Assembly (NCBI GenBank): GCA_028023455.1
Contig: JAQFVV010006246.1
Location: 4,021,501-4,085,500 of the forward strand
Length of the DNA stretch: 64,000 nt
Origin: Epiperipatus broadwayi
Lineage: Eukaryota > Onychophora > Udeonychophora > Euonychophora > Peripatidae
Direction: 5' to 3'
Part shown: piece by piece, positions 1 through 11,640 of the stretch
How positions within the stretch are numbered: the stretch's first letter is position 1
Layout: each line of letters opens with the position of its first letter
The notes under the pieces: model-generated
Databases searched by the model: none
What the model saw: only the letters and a program-made list of their open reading frames with translations
Told to the model about the DNA's origin: nothing
Translations under genes and position numbers: made by a program

Positions 1-115
1 TGAATTAATATTTCCTAGAGGATTGTCTTCGAAAGATGAGTTATTATATTTGTTTGTTTTTTTTTTTGATAACAGATATGTGTTGATTTAAATTCTTTAT
101 TTATTGAAATAGCAT

Positions 116-432
116 TTACTTTTTCTTTTTCATTACTAATTGAAAACTATCTTCTTCCCCTGAAGAATTGTTTTCTTGCTTGTTTGTGTTGTAATCCTTT
201 TCTGATTCCCCTTGTGAATTGATATTAGAGGTCTTCACATCATCAGGTGTTATTTTTTCCTCTTGTATTTGTTCCTGTGGAATATCATTAATAATATACT
301 TTATTTAATTCATCTTCAACAAGATATTGTTAATTTGTGATTGTTTAAAAGTTGCTTGATCTGTTTTTTCACTAGCTAAATGTAATTTGATTATATTTTC
401 TTGTTCTGCTTTCTGACATACTGATAAGTTCT
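116..432 (-). pseudogene. Possible decayed reverse-strand ORF tail, acidic with Lys-rich end
   Basis: On the minus strand about 105 codons can be read with one internal stop near 303. The product is Gln/Glu/Asn/Lys rich and ends with FQLVMKKKK before a stop at 116-118. A run of Lys after an acidic linker is common at the end of retrotransposon ORF1/gag-like proteins, but there is no zinc knuckle, RT or other diagnostic motif. Scattered short open stretches continue on the same strand up to about 1500, which could be the rest of a decayed ORF. Chance opening in AT-rich DNA is a real alternative. The family is not recognised. Confidence 0.25.
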
Positions 433-2975
433 ATAATTTTTAGCTCACAATTTTTACAAAATCTACTGGGTAATCATTGATAAGATGATCCTGAATTTGT
501 AATAAAAGAAAATGTTATTACTAATGAGGAATTGTCAGTAAGTTATAAAGTTGATATATCTAGTGGTTAAATGCTTTTATTTAATAAGATGTTGAACAGT
601 ATAGTGTTGGTTAGTATTGGTAATGTTGCTCTTTTTTCCAATATATATCTGAATTCAGAGGTTTTCCCATATTTATTCAGTATACTTTGAAGAATTTTGA
701 CTTTGTGAAATTAACATGACAGTTTTTAATCTGGCCTGTTAGCTTGATCTGTCTATTAATGTCAATGTAGCAGACAATTTTATCATTTATAAAGTAAACA
801 TGCTTCTGGAATAATTGTTTTTAAGTTAAGTTGCTAAACTCTAGCCTAAGTATATATTACTAGGGTGATCTAGTAACTTATAAAGCATTCCCCACATTTT
901 CTTTCAGTAAGAAATTCATAAAACTCACACAAGGGGAATTTCATAATTGTAATGTTTGTTTAATTCTGTCATTACTGTAATCAGTGTTTTTTTACTTATG
1001 AATTTTTGGAAAGATTGTCCTTGGAACTGTTAAATTTGTTTGCTATGTCTTGATATTCTTCAGCATTTACATGATTATATTATTAAAGTTTTTAATTACT
1101 GAATTTAATTGATTACTTTGTATGAAATGTGAATCAAAAAACTCATTCACATTTTCTTGATTAATTTCAAATAAATTACTTTCATTTCAGTATTAAATTT
1201 AAATATAGTTGCCTAAGTATTTTTTATTTTCATTTTCAAATTTTTTAGAGATAATATTATTAGATTGCCTGGTACTAATTTCTGAAATGTCAATATTTCT
1301 AATCAATATCAAAAGTAAAAGTTGCTTTTTCAAAATGTGATGAAATTTTAGACTTATTTTTGGAATTTACATTCATTATACTTTTATCTAGTTCAAAATT
1401 AAGATTGGAATCTTATAAAAGTAAAAGTTCATTAGTATTATCTAATTTGAAGTTTAAATTAGAACATTCTAGCATTTAAAAAAATACACACTTTCAATAT
1501 CTATAATTATTAACAAAAGTAACTCTTTAATTCACCTTGTGCAGAAAAGTTAATTCTATTCACAGGTATAATTTTCACTGCCAAGCTCTCAATAAAATTG
1601 CTATATACATTGCTTCAAAGAGAAGTTGATTTGAAGGCTGACTTTCTGTGAAAAGCTAGTAGCACCACTGCATCAGTAATATAATCACATGTACATCAAA
1701 AAAAGTAATTTGATATCCAGTATTATCAATATTGTGTTTATAAAAAATCATCTTAAAAAGTTAAATGATAGCATCCTACTCAACTCTAGTGTATCTTGAA
1801 AGTAATTCAACAAAGCATTTGATTCATTTCTAGTAGTTCATGAAATAGCTAGGAAAACAATTGAATCTAATTTTATCCTTAGGTTTATTTAGATCTCAAA
1901 TCAGTGTTACTTATCTAACATTTATTTTCAACATTACAAAATTCATTAACACAATGCATGCAACATTATTCCTACAATCAAAAATTATTTCATCAATAGA
2001 AACAACCATTCTCAAGCATTTCTTCATTGTCAACTCTTTTGCTCTTCCAGATGAATAATGCTCACTTGTTATTTGCTATCTATGGGCATGCACTAATGAA
2101 AATCCTTGAAAACATTATATAAAATATTTACATTGTATAACAGTCGATTATTTTTTTTTTATAAATGATGTATTTTTTTTTAAGTTATTAAACACATTTA
2201 CCACATTAACGTCATGAAAAACTTCCTATACAAAACATGCTGCACAAGATAGCATATTTAAATTGTACTGCAAGCTGAAAAATATTTTTTCCCCATCCAG
2301 AACTCTTGTCTCTTTTTTTTTGGCTATATTTTTAAACATTCCATAAACTGTTAATAAAAAAAACTCTGTGTGTCAAATATTACAATTTTTACATTACTAC
2401 CAAACTACATAATTCAAATTAAACAAATTTTATTTTTGTTAGGTATAACAAATAAAAATGCATAACCAATAACAAGATAAATAACCAAAAACACATTTAA
2501 AATGCACATTCACATCTGGTTTTAATATATAATATAATACTACTCTACTTTAGTATCTTATCAGCATTTTGCCATAGAAACCTAGATGATTAAAATCTTA
2601 ACATTTAATTGAATATTTTTAATTACCAACTTCATATGTTATTATTCATGATCTGAATAACTACAACATTAGTCTTCACACTGAGTTTAATTCAGAATAT
2701 ATCCTAAAGAGTGTTTGAGAAGAACCAAACATTGACAGAAAAATATTCTATTTCAACTTGGATTGTCAGATATCCCTACAGAATATTTTAATAAAAAAAA
2801 ATCTAAACTTTTTCTTTTATAAGGCTAATTTTTATGAAAAAATGGGAATTATTATGTTATTTGCTATGTCTACTACACTTTGCAATTCACTTTCAAAAAT
2901 TAATAATAAAATAATAATTTTGTTCATGATCTCATTATAAATGGTGAAATCCTTTCTTATTTAATTGGCAAGATA
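433..2975. other. AT-rich DNA without recognisable gene
   Basis: No exon, RNA gene or known transposon motif was recognised here. The short open frames (for example 1861-2058 and 2758-2940) have AT-driven composition (Ile, Asn, Phe, Leu, Lys) and no domain. Poly-T and poly-A runs are frequent. It may be intron or intergenic DNA upstream of the CUB gene. Confidence 0.5.
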
Positions 2976-3096
2976 TGAAATTTCAAATCAGTGAACTGAA
3001 AGAAATCTTTTTTTTAAAACTTACTTATCTACTCTTTCTTTTTTCATTTATTTAAAACTTATCTTAAAAATAGCCAGCATTTAGCCATTCTTGTGG
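2976..3096 (+). repeat. Direct repeat, copy 1 (pairs with 5021-5152)
   Basis: About 120 bp starting TTTCAAATCAGTGAACTGAA and ending in CAGCATTTAGCCATTCTT recurs about 2 kb downstream in the same orientation, with visible substitutions and small indels. Both copies have a run of T followed by AAACTTACTT and CTACTCTTTC. No coding or tRNA-like content is seen. It may be a small dispersed repeat or the edges of a larger duplicated block. Confidence 0.6.
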
Positions 3097-3392
3097 ATAC
3101 TTATTACCTTGTTTTGCAACTGATACATTATTGTAATAAGCACAAATAATAATCCTATGGATATGAAAAGTTAATGCTTAATGATAAAAGATAATCTTTC
3201 ATATCTCACATTTAAATCCAAATAACAGAGATGAAACAAGATAGGAGTAAAAATATAATCATAAATTATACTAATGGTCAGACCTAGCTATATTAATAAA
3301 AATATTACAGATTACAGTCACCTTTCCAGACCATTAAATCACTCCTAAGTAACTGAAGAGAACTTTATCTTTCTTATTGCATTGCCAAATCC

Positions 3393-3632
3393 TTATAATA
3401 TTAATATCATTTGTTTTTTATTACTTTTTACAATGCTTTTTACAACCCACTATTGACAGTTTCAATTGCCCATCAATTTTCTTCAGAGCTTCTACTTATA
3501 TTTGAAAATACAACATTTGAAAATATAAATAGAAGTTCTGAAGACGATTGCTGGGGCAATCGAAACCATCAATAGTGGGTTGTAAAAAGAATTGTAAAAA
3601 GTAATAAAGAACATAAATGATATTAATATTGT
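3393..3632. repeat. Long inverted repeat (hairpin), about 115-bp arms
   Basis: The left arm (about 3393-3511) reads as the near-complement of the right arm (about 3530-3632). Matched landmarks are TTTTTACAACCCACTATTGA on the left and TCAATAGTGGGTTGTAAAAA on the right, plus ATATTAATATCATTT against AAATGATATTAATAT at the outer ends. The loop is only some 15-20 bp. A transcript would fold into a long stem with a few mismatches. It resembles a fold-back MITE remnant. No transposase and no clear target-site duplication was found. Confidence 0.75.
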
Positions 3633-4199
3633 AACTGAAAGGAAATTAGATCCCTTGCAGATTATGAATTTACATTAGGTTTAAAACCAGAGTGCTATCC
3701 AATACTGGAAAATTCATAGGAGCATATTTGTCTATACCATCAGTGTTATTAAAGCATAACATAATTAATTTGGTAGGGTATGAACTTTTATCTCATTAGC
3801 TATTACAAAAAATAATTTATTTTTTAAGCGGTCAGAATTTATGAGAAGAGTGATAGTAGGTTGAATTAATAAATAAATAAAAATATTATATAATAAGACA
3901 CATATAAAATATTAAGAGATTATTACATTAAGTTATAAAATAATAATAAATACTTAAATATTACCATCCTTCAGGTGATCACATTTAAAACAAAAATGTT
4001 ATCAAAGTCTGGTTTAAAATCCCTTTTTTGTTAAGCTTGACATTTCTCTTCATTTGTTTGTTTTACATTATGGGATCTATTTTAGTATTTAAGATGCTGT
4101 AAATCCATCCTTAAGAATTTAGAAATATTAAAATTTTTCCATCTTTTTTTAGAAGCTTCAATCAGATCATATTTTCTTAGATCATATTTCTTCACCTCT

Positions 4200-4728
4200 C
4201 CAAAGATACAAATATTTTGTGAGAAAAGACTTTATGTGCAGTTATAATTTAATGTAGGTTAAACACAATTCAAAAATGGCAGTTCAAGTTTTATTTCATA
4301 TCAGATTAAAGATAACTAATTAATCCAGGCTATATTGTGTAGGATAACATTTTTGTTCGTAAATTGGCTGATAAATAAAAATAAAACTTAAAAGTTTTTA
4401 CAAACAGTTATTGATGATTAAAATCAAAAGACAGACTCCAAAGACAAATGTTTTGTGAGCAAGGACTTTACATGTGAGCATAATTTAATGAAAGTTAAAC
4501 ACAGTCCAGAAATAGAAGTTCACATTTGATCATATATCAGATAAAAATAATTAATCTGTGTGACATTGTGTAGGATGAATGGCACACAGCATGGATCTAA
4601 CCATCAAGGATCATCCTGATCATTTTATAACCTTGATTTTTGTTCATAACTTAGCAGATAAATTAAAACAAAATTTCAAGTTTTTACAAATAGCTAATGA
4701 TGACTCTAAATCAAAAAACAGATTTGAG
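4200..4728 (+). repeat. Diverged tandem duplication, about 240-bp unit
   Basis: Unit 1 (4200-4437) and unit 2 (4438-4728) both start CCAAAGA and share TTTTGTGAG, ACTTTA, TAATTTAATG, GTTAAACACA and TTTTTACAAA in the same order. Unit 2 is longer because of an insertion of roughly 50 bp around 4576-4635. The open frame at 4579-4821 spans this insertion and unit 2 and has no recognisable domain, so I do not call it a gene. Confidence 0.6.
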
Positions 4729-5020
4729 ACACTGGGAAGAGCACAAGCTTTCAATAAAAAATTTAAATCACATTTTTATTTACTGTCATTGTTTAAAAAT
4801 AAATTGTATTTATCTTTCTAACGATTTTTTTATGAAATTTTATTACTTTCAATAACAAAAAAAATATTTGTTATAATACAAAATCTTTTTTATAAACTTG
4901 ACGTTTTAACAAAATAAAACTTGAATATTTTTTTAAAAAGGAAAAAAAAATCAATTTCAATTATTCAAACTTTGAATAATTGGCTTTTGAATTTTGAATG
5001 TTAAATTTAGAACAACATAA

Positions 5021-5152
5021 TCAAATTTCAAATTAGTGTACTGAAAGAAATCATTTTCTATTTTTTTTAAACTTACTTGTCTACTCTTTCTTTTTTTCAT
5101 TTATTTAAAATTGTTACCCCAAAAGTTAACCAGCATTTAGCCATTCTTATGG
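5021..5152 (+). repeat. Direct repeat, copy 2 (pairs with 2976-3096)
   Basis: Second copy of the repeat at 2976-3096, same orientation and same landmark order. It diverges from copy 1 most in the stretch between the T-run and CAGCATTTAGCCATTCTT. Confidence 0.6.
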
Positions 5153-6296
5153 TCAATTATGTATGATGCAATATATTTATATATACTTACACAGAGAGAC
5201 ATTACTTAGCATTAATTGTAGTGTAAGAAAACATCTAATACTAAGATTTAAAAACTAAAATAATATTGTTTTTGAAGTTAGTGCTTAAATTTCTAGTAAT
5301 TTGCAAGTTTGACCATTATATGTATGATTTTAATAAGCATGGTTATATGAATCCATGATCCAAAATAATTAAAATAGTACATTTGTTAGTTAATTAATAA
5401 TAAAAAAAATGAATGCATACATACATAAAATTCATAAAAAGCATCCCCATATTGCAGCAGTCATTTTTCTTGTCTTAGAGCATTGTCTTTAATATTATTT
5501 TTAAAAATTTAAGCTTGTTTACAATGACCTCATAGCAGAAAGTTAATTATTTCTTCTAAGTCTAAAAGAAATTGTTAAATGTTTTCTTTGTTAAAGAAAA
5601 TGAAAGTATTGTAATTGATTTAGTTTTGAACAAAGAAAAAAAACTTTTAAAAGTTGATTGGTTATTTAATAATAATGAATTGGTAATCACAAAAGTTGAC
5701 TGGTTATTTTTAATAATAATGAATTGGTAGTCACAAAATATATAAACGGAATTCATTCTAGATTACTTGTGCTTCTTAAACTACTAAAGTTACATCTACA
5801 TAATGTGATGAGTATTTAATGAAGATTGAAAACCCATTAAATTTATAGATAAATAATGTGAACAAAAAAAATAATGTTCTAGTAGACAGTTACATATTGC
5901 ATCTGAAAACATTGCAAAGAATCCTCTAAAAAAGTGACATATATAGATATTGTAAAAGTATATACTATATATATAAGGTTATCTAAGTTTTGTTACTATC
6001 TGCAAATTTCAGTATCCACACCATTTTGAAACTTTTTTTTTCATTTATCTAATATATTTTAAAAAAATTTAAGATCCTAATCTACTATACAGCAATTGAA
6101 ATTTTGTATTAACATTTTAATATTCATATTTTGCTCTGAAATTGGACTTCTTAGATGCTTATTTCAATTCTTATTTGTTCCATTATTGCCAAAAAAAAAA
6201 AATTCTAAATTGTATTTACATGTTTTGTTTTGTTTTTTAATTTATTACATGTAAAATCAGTGTTGAGCAATTATTATAATTGCTCTTTCTTTTAAG
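5153..6296. other. Presumed intron upstream of the first CUB exon
   Basis: AT-rich sequence ending in a pyrimidine-rich tract and AG (6295-6296) just before the CUB exon. No branch point can be fixed. Two short near-repeats containing AATAATGAATTGGTA lie at about 5665-5740. No coding exon was recognised. Confidence 0.45.
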
Positions 6297-6496
6297 GTGA
6301 GCTACAAGGTTGTGGTGGTACGCTTAATAAGTCTTCTGGAAGTCTTCAATCTGTGGATGCTAATTATGATGGATATTATGAACACAATTTGCAATGTGAT
6401 TGGGTAATTGTTGGTGACGCTAATAAAGTTCTTTTTTTAACATTCACAACATTCTTATTGGAATCTAGCCCCAACTGTGACAATGATTATCTTGAG
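6297..6496 (+). CDS. CUB-domain protein, exon encoding first half of a CUB domain
   Basis: The 200-bp exon is bounded by an AG acceptor (6295-6296) after a T-rich tract and a GT donor (6497). The reading frame starts after two bases that complete a split codon (preceding intron phase 1) and ends in phase 0. It encodes 66 residues with the start of a CUB domain: LQGCGGTLNKSSGSLQS, then YEHNLQCDWVI, then SPNCDNDYLE. The Cys in CGG, the Cys before DW, and the Cys before D-x-DYLE are the first three of the four conserved CUB cysteines. CUB domains are extracellular beta-sandwich modules in secreted or membrane proteins and often bind proteins or carbohydrate, with Ca2+ in many cases. The rest of the domain is in the exon at 9288. 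Upstream exons, including any signal peptide, were not found. Confidence 0.88.
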
Positions 6497-9287
6497 GTAT
6501 TTAATTTTATTTTTTATTATTAATTATCTATGGATAAAATGAATAAATATATCAGTTTTATTGCAAAAATATTTTACATTTTAAATAATCTATTGTAATT
6601 TTTTTAAACAATTATAACAATTACTAAAAATATATATTTAACAATTATTAGCAAAAGTATTTATAGTTATTTATCATCTTTAAATTTAAATCCTAATTTA
6701 TTTATTTTTTTTACAGAAGTTTCATTGTTAATTAATTTACAAATACGTGGTGATTTTAGAATATATTGCATCATCTACCCATTATGAATTTTTTTTTAAA
6801 CAAATGAAACATGTTTTTGGAACACCAACAGAAGATTTAATAAGATTTTTTCAACAATAAAAATAGTTTGTTGACCAATTATTTTTCAATTTTTGTCAGC
6901 AGAATCTGTTTTAATGAAAAAATTTATCAAATATAATTTTTTTATTATTCTTTCAGAAATCTTTCAGACTTCTATGATTTTATTTATAATAATGTCACCA
7001 GAAAACTAATTACTTTTTTTTTATCAGCTTTAATGAAGTGAATTTTAATGTTTATTTAATTACTGTTACATATTAAAATTAAACATCTTATAGGAGTTTT
7101 TGATCACTCATGCATAAAGAAACTTGTGAAATATCTGTAACTGTTTGAATAAGTGGTTTTCATAAAAGTTGAATCTGTTGTCTTTTTTTTAAATTTGTTT
7201 AAATTACTGACATTTTTTAAAAAAATGTTTTACATGCTACAAATGAATTTTTTAGTATATGTATCATATTTTTATTTTGCTCAAACTTTAATAATTTTAA
7301 ATTAGAGATTTGGTTTTTATCTAAACATAAAGTGAACGAAATACTACTGATTCTTGACTAAAAGCCTTTATGTATTCTTTACTCTTACATTGATCAATTT
7401 GATTAATCCACATATGTTCTGTAACAAATACAGTACAAAGTTTTATAGTCATTGATGTTCTAGGTATATCTGTGAAAAGACATGCCTTCATTTTTAATTT
7501 AAAAGGCAATAACTAATCTTATTAGTTATCTCAATAAACTTTTGTTAAAAAAATAAGACGAATATATATTTATATTGGTAATTGGAATATTTGCTTGCCC
7601 ATGTAGGAAAGTTTTTTGAAATCTAAATAGGGCAAGGATGAAGCATCTATGTATTGAATGGAATGAGTGCTTTCACAGAAAAATTCACTAAAACTTTCAA
7701 AAGCTTTAATTAAAATTCAATTTAAAAAATTCACTTTCATTTTTTTTTTCAATTATTTTTTGAAAGGAATACCAACAGTCGAAATGTTTTTATTTACGTA
7801 GGGAATGAACTCGATAAATTCATTCTCACATCCTCGTTGATTATAAGAAGTTCAAAAAATGCTAAGATCTAATTTACAATTAAAACTTTTAAGAATGTTA
7901 AAAGAATTGGGGAGATAAAATATATTGATAATGTGTTATCTATATTTAAACTAATCATGGTCTGATTAACAGATAAAAGAGTTCCAGATTTTTCTAGATG
8001 TATGTAATATGTATATATTAGCTATTACATAAAAATTGTTGTGATAAGTAAAATAAAAACATTATAAAAAAAGATTATGTAGTGTGCTACCATTCCTAAA
8101 AAAGTCACACTTCGTCACTGTAACAAGAAAATATTTTGTAATCAAAATATAACTTTTTACAATAATTTATTAAGACACAATCCTACTTCAAACTATTTAG
8201 GAATAACCTCAGACTGTAGACTAATTTATTTTCTTATTTATCAAAAATTAGATCAAAATCAATCCTTGGGAATAATCTCCTCAAAAATCTGACTGTTCCA
8301 ATTTAGTATTGTAATGCAAATAGCACTAACATATTCTTTTGATGAATATTATGCCCCTATTTGGAGAAAATGTTCTTTCACTAACTCTTGGATATTTTGT
8401 TAAATATTATTAGTACATTTAAATTAATTCCTTATAGTGGCTTCTTACTCTTTCATATATTTTTTTCACTGAATATCAGAAGATAAATTAATTCTCAATA
8501 AATGTATGAAAATTTAGTTTTGCCAATAATTAATACATAATTTAAATCTGTCATCTATAACCTGAACCATTAAATATTTTAGATATGTATTTTCTGACAA
8601 AAATTTGATAGGTTGGTTATGGCTGGGTACCCATCTTAGATTTAATTCAAGTTGTGCAAAAAGCAGGTGAGTGCTGTAACAAAAAATAAATACAGTTTAT
8701 ATATATAAATAATTGTGAAATGACAGTTTATAGTTGTGATAGAATTCTTTTAGTTTAATGATACTTGATGATAAATGTTGATAAAATACAACATCAAGTG
8801 TTGATCAGTATAAATTGAAATAAATGATTTGTGAATATATTTCTGAAGTATTGTAAGTTAACCATCTATCAACATTTATCTTAATCATCTATTTCATGTG
8901 TAAACTTTGCTTCCATTAAAGAGATCTTGTGGTAAATTAGTGTGTTAGTTTGCTAAGTCCGTGACTTATTAATATCTGGAGCACAACTTGCAGATTTGAT
9001 TTTTATAGCTGACTCATAATCAGTTTGACTAACCATTATATAACTCTGGACATTACCTAAATTTTTATTTAGCAAGGGAAAATTCTAAGATAATTTATAT
9101 TTAACAAGAAACATAAAAAATTATTTGTAATATACTACAAACATAACTTGATTGATAATATTTTACACTCAAGCACTTTGATCTCATTATTTACTTTTAT
9201 TTTAATATTATTTTATTTTTTATGATTAATTTTATCTTGGTTCAATAAGTCATTTTTTATTTTATTATTTTTATTTGTTTTGATCAG
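6497..9287 (+). other. Phase-0 intron splitting the CUB domain
   Basis: A 2791-bp intron starting GTATTT and ending TTTGATCAG. It interrupts the CUB domain exactly between DYLE and IYD, so the joined exons give the common CUB string DYLEIYD. Apart from a LINE remnant near 8085-8530 it holds AT-rich sequence with no recognised feature. Confidence 0.8.
8085..8530 (+). pseudogene. LINE reverse transcriptase C-terminal remnant inside the intron
   Basis: Broken + strand frames read NYLGITSDCRL, then LTYSFDEYYAPIW, then in another frame IPYSGFLLFHIFFSLNIRR. This order matches the region after the RT catalytic core in a widespread group of Pol-like LINE proteins: YLGVTLDR, a SxxEYCAPVW-type motif, and TPxxWLPVLxxIxPPxLRR. 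Stops and at least one frame shift separate the parts. It is a truncated dead copy, in the same orientation as the host gene. Assignment is by motif similarity read by eye. Confidence 0.5.
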
Positions 9288-9450
9288 ATATATGATGTAA
9301 CTTCTTCTTATCATCGTAAGATTGGTCGTTACTGTGGAAACATCTCTCCAAGTAATATCGTAGGATCTACAAATAAACTTTTCATTTCATTTGTGACAGA
9401 TGAACAAACGTCTGATAAAGGTTTCACAGCAACATTTGAATCAATTAATG
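9288..9450 (+). CDS. CUB-domain protein, exon encoding second half of the CUB domain
   Basis: The 163-bp exon follows AG at 9286-9287 and precedes GT at 9451. It encodes IYDVTSSYHRKIGRYCGN, an S-P-S-N-I-V-G-S-T-N run, LFISFVTDEQTSDKGF and TATFESIN. This supplies the fourth conserved CUB cysteine (RYCG), the LFISFVTD strand and the closing GFTATF strand. Joined to the upstream exon it makes one complete domain of about 110 residues. The exon ends in phase 1, so the two-exon module is symmetric (1-1), the arrangement that lets extracellular modules be duplicated or shuffled. Frame, splice sites and motif order all agree. What follows downstream is uncertain (see 14750). Confidence 0.88.
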
Positions 9451-10840
9451 GTAAATGCTTAATGACATTTTAAGTCATTCCATTTTCAATTGTACAATTC
9501 ATATGTGTGCACAATAAAATAAAACTGGAGTCAGGTCTTATAAAATTTAATATTTCACTATTAAATATATGAAAAAAATGTTATTTGCAATGTGTCCACC
9601 ATCTCCAATAATATATATTTATATATATGTAAAGACTTTTGTGTTAATCCATGTATTATTTATTTACATTATAAAAACGTGAAAATATTAAATAAATATA
9701 ATAAACTAGAAATAAATGTAGATATACATTATTTTTTTGTCAGAAACCTGTATGATTGAAGTAGCCATTCATTCTTAATACCTCAGGTTTTAATGTTGCT
9801 TAATTTTCTGATAAATGCTTGAATTAAGAATGAAGTTTGAACTCAAACCAGATGTAAATGTGGCATTATTAATATGAACTCATATTCAATCTAATTGTGA
9901 TAAGAGCCATTGTATCTTATTTTAATAACTTTATGATACATCAATATAAGTTAATTAACTGTAAATATATACTAAGTTGATTATGAGTTCAAATTAATAT
10001 TGTATTTGCTTTTGAATTTGAAGTTCATACTTTTAGCATTTGTCAAAAAGTCAGGCTTTATTAAAACTTGAATCATTAGGAATAAGTGACCAGTTTAATT
10101 TTACAAGTTATCTGGCAAAGGAAATGGGTATCCATATTTATTTATGCTGAAAATTCATGCAAAAAAAATATGGATTTTTACCATTTTTATATTAAAGCTG
10201 TAATTATTAAACATAGAGATTTCAAATTTTTCCAGTACACTTTATTTTGCAATTTGTTGTATCAACCTATCTACTTTAATATAATTATATACTACTTACA
10301 AATAAATTGAGAACAGTTTCCATTTTTTCTATACTTCAAAATAATTTAATTTGCTAGTTTACATTAAGTTAAATTTAATTGCATTTAATTAATTCTTTTA
10401 TTAGGAATATAAATATTTATCTCTGTATATATATAGACACATATATTTAACTATAACATAATTGACTGAATACTATGAATATTTTTATACACATATACAT
10501 GCAAAATATCATGATTATAATTTAACCAAGATTATTATAATAAGAATACCAAACGGCTCTTATCTTATGTACATATTTATATCAATACCACTTTAGAAGA
10601 CAACAAATATTACAATACAAAAACTGTGTAATATTTAACTTATTTTATCTGGAATTTTTACATTGATAGATAGTTCAGTATAATAGAATTTGAGATCTGC
10701 TTAATGATATATAAACTAAAATGAAAATTGTGATTATATGCATAATATATGGATGCATCTTAAACTTATTTTCAATAATTTACTTGCAAATAAGCCTACT
10801 TTTTAATTAGTTCAACATATGTGATTATTTACTGTCAGAG
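9451..10840. other. AT-rich presumed intron, no recognised feature
   Basis: This stretch follows the GT donor at 9451. Poly-A, poly-T and TATATA runs are common. The open frame at 10086-10310 has no domain. I saw no exon with plausible splice borders and protein-like composition. Confidence 0.45.
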
Positions 10841-11640
10841 GAGTTGGCGTCATTAGAGTAGATCAGACAGCAAAAAAGATTACCAAATCACATCCACTCA
10901 GAAAAACATCAACTTGAATTTGCTCTGAAATAGCACATATTGTCCATTATTTTTTTAGAATGCTATTAGGCATGCTCAAGCATAAAGCAGGAAATTTCTA
11001 CTGGCAAATATCATACCATCCATAAGGCAAGTCATCATGGCTGGATTAAGTTTTACTAGAAATAGTCACAGCATTCCACAACATGCTGATTGTTACAGTT
11101 AACAATTACACATTAGCAATTCTGCTAATCATTAACAGGGAATGACGTATGCTATTATAAATATACAGCATTATTAATGTAATTAGATATAATAAATGTT
11201 TTAATGTTATTTTTTATTTCTATCTCTTTTATTTATCAGTTGGAAATTGTTATTTTCTGGAAATATCATATATATAACCACAACTTAATTTGTACAATGA
11301 TAGAATCTATTTTCATTGGTTGATTAGATCTCTTCATTTAATAAGTGACAACAGCTGACATGATAACTGCCTGGCAGTTTAAAAAATAACTAGGACTGTC
11401 AATTGCTTCATTTACATGAGGCAAAACTCCCTACAGTAGAGCCACTCAGTGCAAGCCAACAAAACAAAAAGAATGGTGATCATATGATGCTTAATTGCTT
11501 CATTTCCTTGAAAATGTTAAGAAAGTAAAGATTTTTTGTCCATAATATAAAAAAAAAAACAATAGTAATCAAAACAAAGAATTTCTTGGAAGAATTTAAT
11601 ATAGGAAACCCAGAAAAGTGGCCAACCTACACGGATTGAG
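10841..11640. other. Somewhat less AT-biased block with a small RTE-tail match
   Basis: Composition is less extreme than its surroundings, as in other transposon-derived patches. At about 11425-11465 the string CCACTCAGTGCAAGCCA matches the 3'-tail repeat of the RTE-like LINE at 52340-53650 (there CAATGCAAGTCA or CAGTGCAAGCCA). The rest is not recognised. Confidence 0.35.
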
